Below the pieces are notes generated by a model that was given only the letters and a program-made list of their open reading frames with translations, searched no databases and was not told the origin of the DNA. Shown piece by piece: positions 6,297 through 7,170 of a DNA stretch of 7,170 nucleotides (position 1 is its first letter; each line of letters starts with the position of its first letter). The translations under genes were made by a program, and so were the position numbers. Origin of the DNA: Planctomycetota bacterium (lineage in GTDB: Bacteria; Planctomycetota; Phycisphaerae; UBA1845; PWPN01); assembly GCA_016209665.1 (NCBI GenBank), contig JACQVT010000663.1, positions 1-7,170 of the forward strand, given 5' to 3'.

Positions 6297-6350
6297 CTAG
6301 GTTCCTCCAATCGATGCGGTAATGAACCGGATGATCGGGTCTGTTGGCAC
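6297..6350 (-). CDS. Putative 17-residue leader peptide upstream of the MATE gene
   Basis: A short ORF starts at GTG 6350-6348 and ends at TAG 6299-6297, reading MPTDPIIRFITASIGGT. Six bases before the GTG is a near-consensus Shine-Dalgarno, AGGAGGTG. Four of 17 codons are Ile (codons 6, 7, 10 and 14) and three are Thr, unusual in so GC-rich a genome. The stop codon abuts the A arm of the attenuator. By analogy with trp- and ilv-type leaders, a ribosome finishing the peptide would mask A and allow termination. One stalled at any of the Ile codons, or by a translation inhibitor, would leave A free to antiterminate. The ORF is too short for coding statistics and is a prediction from context; there is no homolog I recognise. 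Confidence 0.45.
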   Translation of the reverse strand: MPTDPIIRFITASIGGT

Positions 6351-6354
6351 GACG

Positions 6355-6362
6355 CACCTCCT
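6355..6362 (-). promoter_or_regulatory. Shine-Dalgarno of the leader ORF
   Basis: AGGAGGTG on the minus strand is the best match to the anti-Shine-Dalgarno consensus that I noticed at any gene start in this window. It lies just after the stop codon of the upstream gene (TAG 6368-6366) and serves none of the large genes. The first plausible start downstream is GTG 6350-6348. A GTG at 6357-6355 overlaps the motif itself and belongs to a frame out of phase with MATE. Confidence 0.6.
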
Positions 6363-6365
6363 CGA

Positions 6366-7169
6366 CTAACGATTCCGCAGCATACCCGGGCCGCTGTAGA
6401 CCTCGTCGACCTGATCGCGCTCCCGCTGGCGGCGCGGCTCGGGCGTGGTCGGTTGCGGCTCGGGGGTCGCGGCGTCGGCGGGCTTCTCCGTGGTTTCGGC
6501 CGGCCTGGCCACCTCGTAATCCCCCGCCAGGACCTTCTCGACCTCCGACTTGGCGGCGTCGACGTCCGCGATGTCGTCCTCATGCATACGTCTGGTCAAG
6601 TCGGCGAACGCCGCGGTTTTGCCCTCCAACTCCTTGGCGACCTGCGCCGGGTCGGGCGGGGCCTGGAAATCGGGCAGCGCCAACCGCCAGCCGTTGTCGA
6701 TCCTCCTGGCCGTCAACTCGATCTTCCTGGCGTCGGTCGAATCGGCGGGCCCGGCGGTCAGCATCACCTTGGCTTCCTCGTCGCCGGCCTCCTCCACGGT
6801 CGCGTGCAACTCGTCGGCCATGTCGATCAGGTGCTGCAGCCAGGCATCCGGCACCTGGATCTGGATGGCGTGGCCGGCAAACTTCTCGTTGGCCGCCTTG
6901 CGGAAATCGCCCACGGCCTCCGCGAACGGCGCGACCGCGTCGATCATCGCCCGCATCGCTTCGGCCTGCTCGGCCAGGAGCACCTCGGGCAGCCGCGTCC
7001 AGTCGTTCATCGAGGCCATGTGCGTGACCGCGTCGGCGATGCCTTGTGCCGACGAATCGTCGATTCTGACCTCCTCGGGGGCGGCGGGCCTCTCGGTCGC
7101 CGGCTGGTCGGCGGCGGCGATCGGGCCCAGCACCGTGTCGCTCCTTCGGTCCGGCACATTGATGGCCAT
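6366..7169 (-). CDS. Hypothetical protein with a charged, Pro-rich C-terminal tail; start possibly beyond the window
   Basis: Not recognised. The frame runs from ATG 7167-7169, one base from the window edge, to TAG 6366-6368 (267 residues). The true start may lie upstream, for example with a signal peptide, because the visible N-terminus has none. Residues 40-125 look alpha-helical and acidic (AQGIADAVTHMASMNDW..., LLAEQAEAMRAMIDAVAPFAEAV). A beta-like stretch EAKVMLTAGP...KIELTARRIDNGWRLALPDF (132-168) has the 'charge-rich strand, then NGWRL' look of NTF2-like/DUF4878-type secreted proteins; this is only a resemblance. Residues 175-215 are helical again, and 222-255 form a Pro/Thr/Glu-rich, probably disordered tail. 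It is the first gene of the visible minus-strand run and ends 151 bases before MATE, with the leader ORF and terminator between. Confidence 0.75.
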   Translation of the reverse strand: MAINVPDRRSDTVLGPIAAADQPATERPAAPEEVRIDDSSAQGIADAVTHMASMNDWTRLPEVLLAEQAEAMRAMIDAVAPFAEAVGDFRKAANEKFAGHAIQIQVPDAWLQHLIDMADELHATVEEAGDEEAKVMLTAGPADSTDARKIELTARRIDNGWRLALPDFQAPPDPAQVAKELEGKTAAFADLTRRMHEDDIADVDAAKSEVEKVLAGDYEVARPAETTEKPADAATPEPQPTTPEPRRQRERDQVDEVYSGPGMLRNR

Positions 7170-7170
7170 C

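Noticed and set aside
4472..6322. A 616-codon open frame on the + strand antisense to the MATE gene
   Set aside because: Composition dominated by His, Arg, Pro and Gly, with no domain, and it mirrors the MATE gene; a GC-driven shadow.
6016..6357. A 113-codon minus-strand frame starting at GTG 6357 across the MATE leader
   Set aside because: Its start overlaps the Shine-Dalgarno itself, it runs through the terminator and overlaps MATE out of frame for about 200 bases, and the product resembles nothing. The 17-codon ORF fits the ribosome binding site better.
6215..6365. T-box or guanidine-type (ykkC) riboswitch in the MATE leader
   Set aside because: No T-box core (TGGNACCGCG) and no ykkC core motif could be found. 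The leader ORF plus alternative hairpins explain the structure better.

Overview
This is a GC-rich window with densely packed genes. It most likely comes from a planctomycete-type bacterium (Planctomycetota, possibly Phycisphaerae). That placement is an inference. It rests on the GGGRS variant of the PurN nucleotide-binding loop, the GGKG..GHHVHEAVL stretch of PurN, the long eukaryotic-like isoleucyl-tRNA synthetase, and several short tandem or palindromic elements of the kind I associate with planctomycete genomes. No rRNA, tRNA, CRISPR array or transposase gene was seen.

Layout: the 3' end of an alpha/beta-hydrolase gene lies on the + strand (2-331). It converges on a long run of minus-strand genes. 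In the direction of transcription, from the right edge, these are: a hypothetical protein with an acidic and Pro-rich tail (7169-6366); a 151-base leader region (6365-6215); a MATE-family multidrug/cation antiporter (6214-4709); isoleucyl-tRNA synthetase ileS (4551-1150); and phosphoribosylglycinamide formyltransferase purN (1016-387).

Two things stand out. First, the MATE leader looks like a complete transcription attenuator. A strong Shine-Dalgarno precedes a 17-codon GTG-started ORF with four Ile codons. Four bases after its stop codon begins an arm (A) that can pair with a second segment (B). B can instead pair with a third segment (C) to form an 11-bp terminator hairpin followed by a T-tract, just before the MATE start codon. 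Because ileS lies downstream of MATE on the same strand, Ile-dependent or translation-inhibitor-dependent control of the unit is a testable idea.

Second, ileS carries two in-frame insertions made of repeat DNA of intergenic type. One is a 96-base palindromic cluster; the other is a 72-base heptamer/octamer block. Both are multiples of three and free of stops in all six frames. Two other repeat elements that do contain stop triplets lie only in the gaps on either side of ileS. This resembles the in-frame palindromic elements known from Rickettsia genes.

The proteins themselves (tRNA charging, purine synthesis, efflux) are ordinary housekeeping or transport functions. The interest lies in the regulation and in the repeat invasion.
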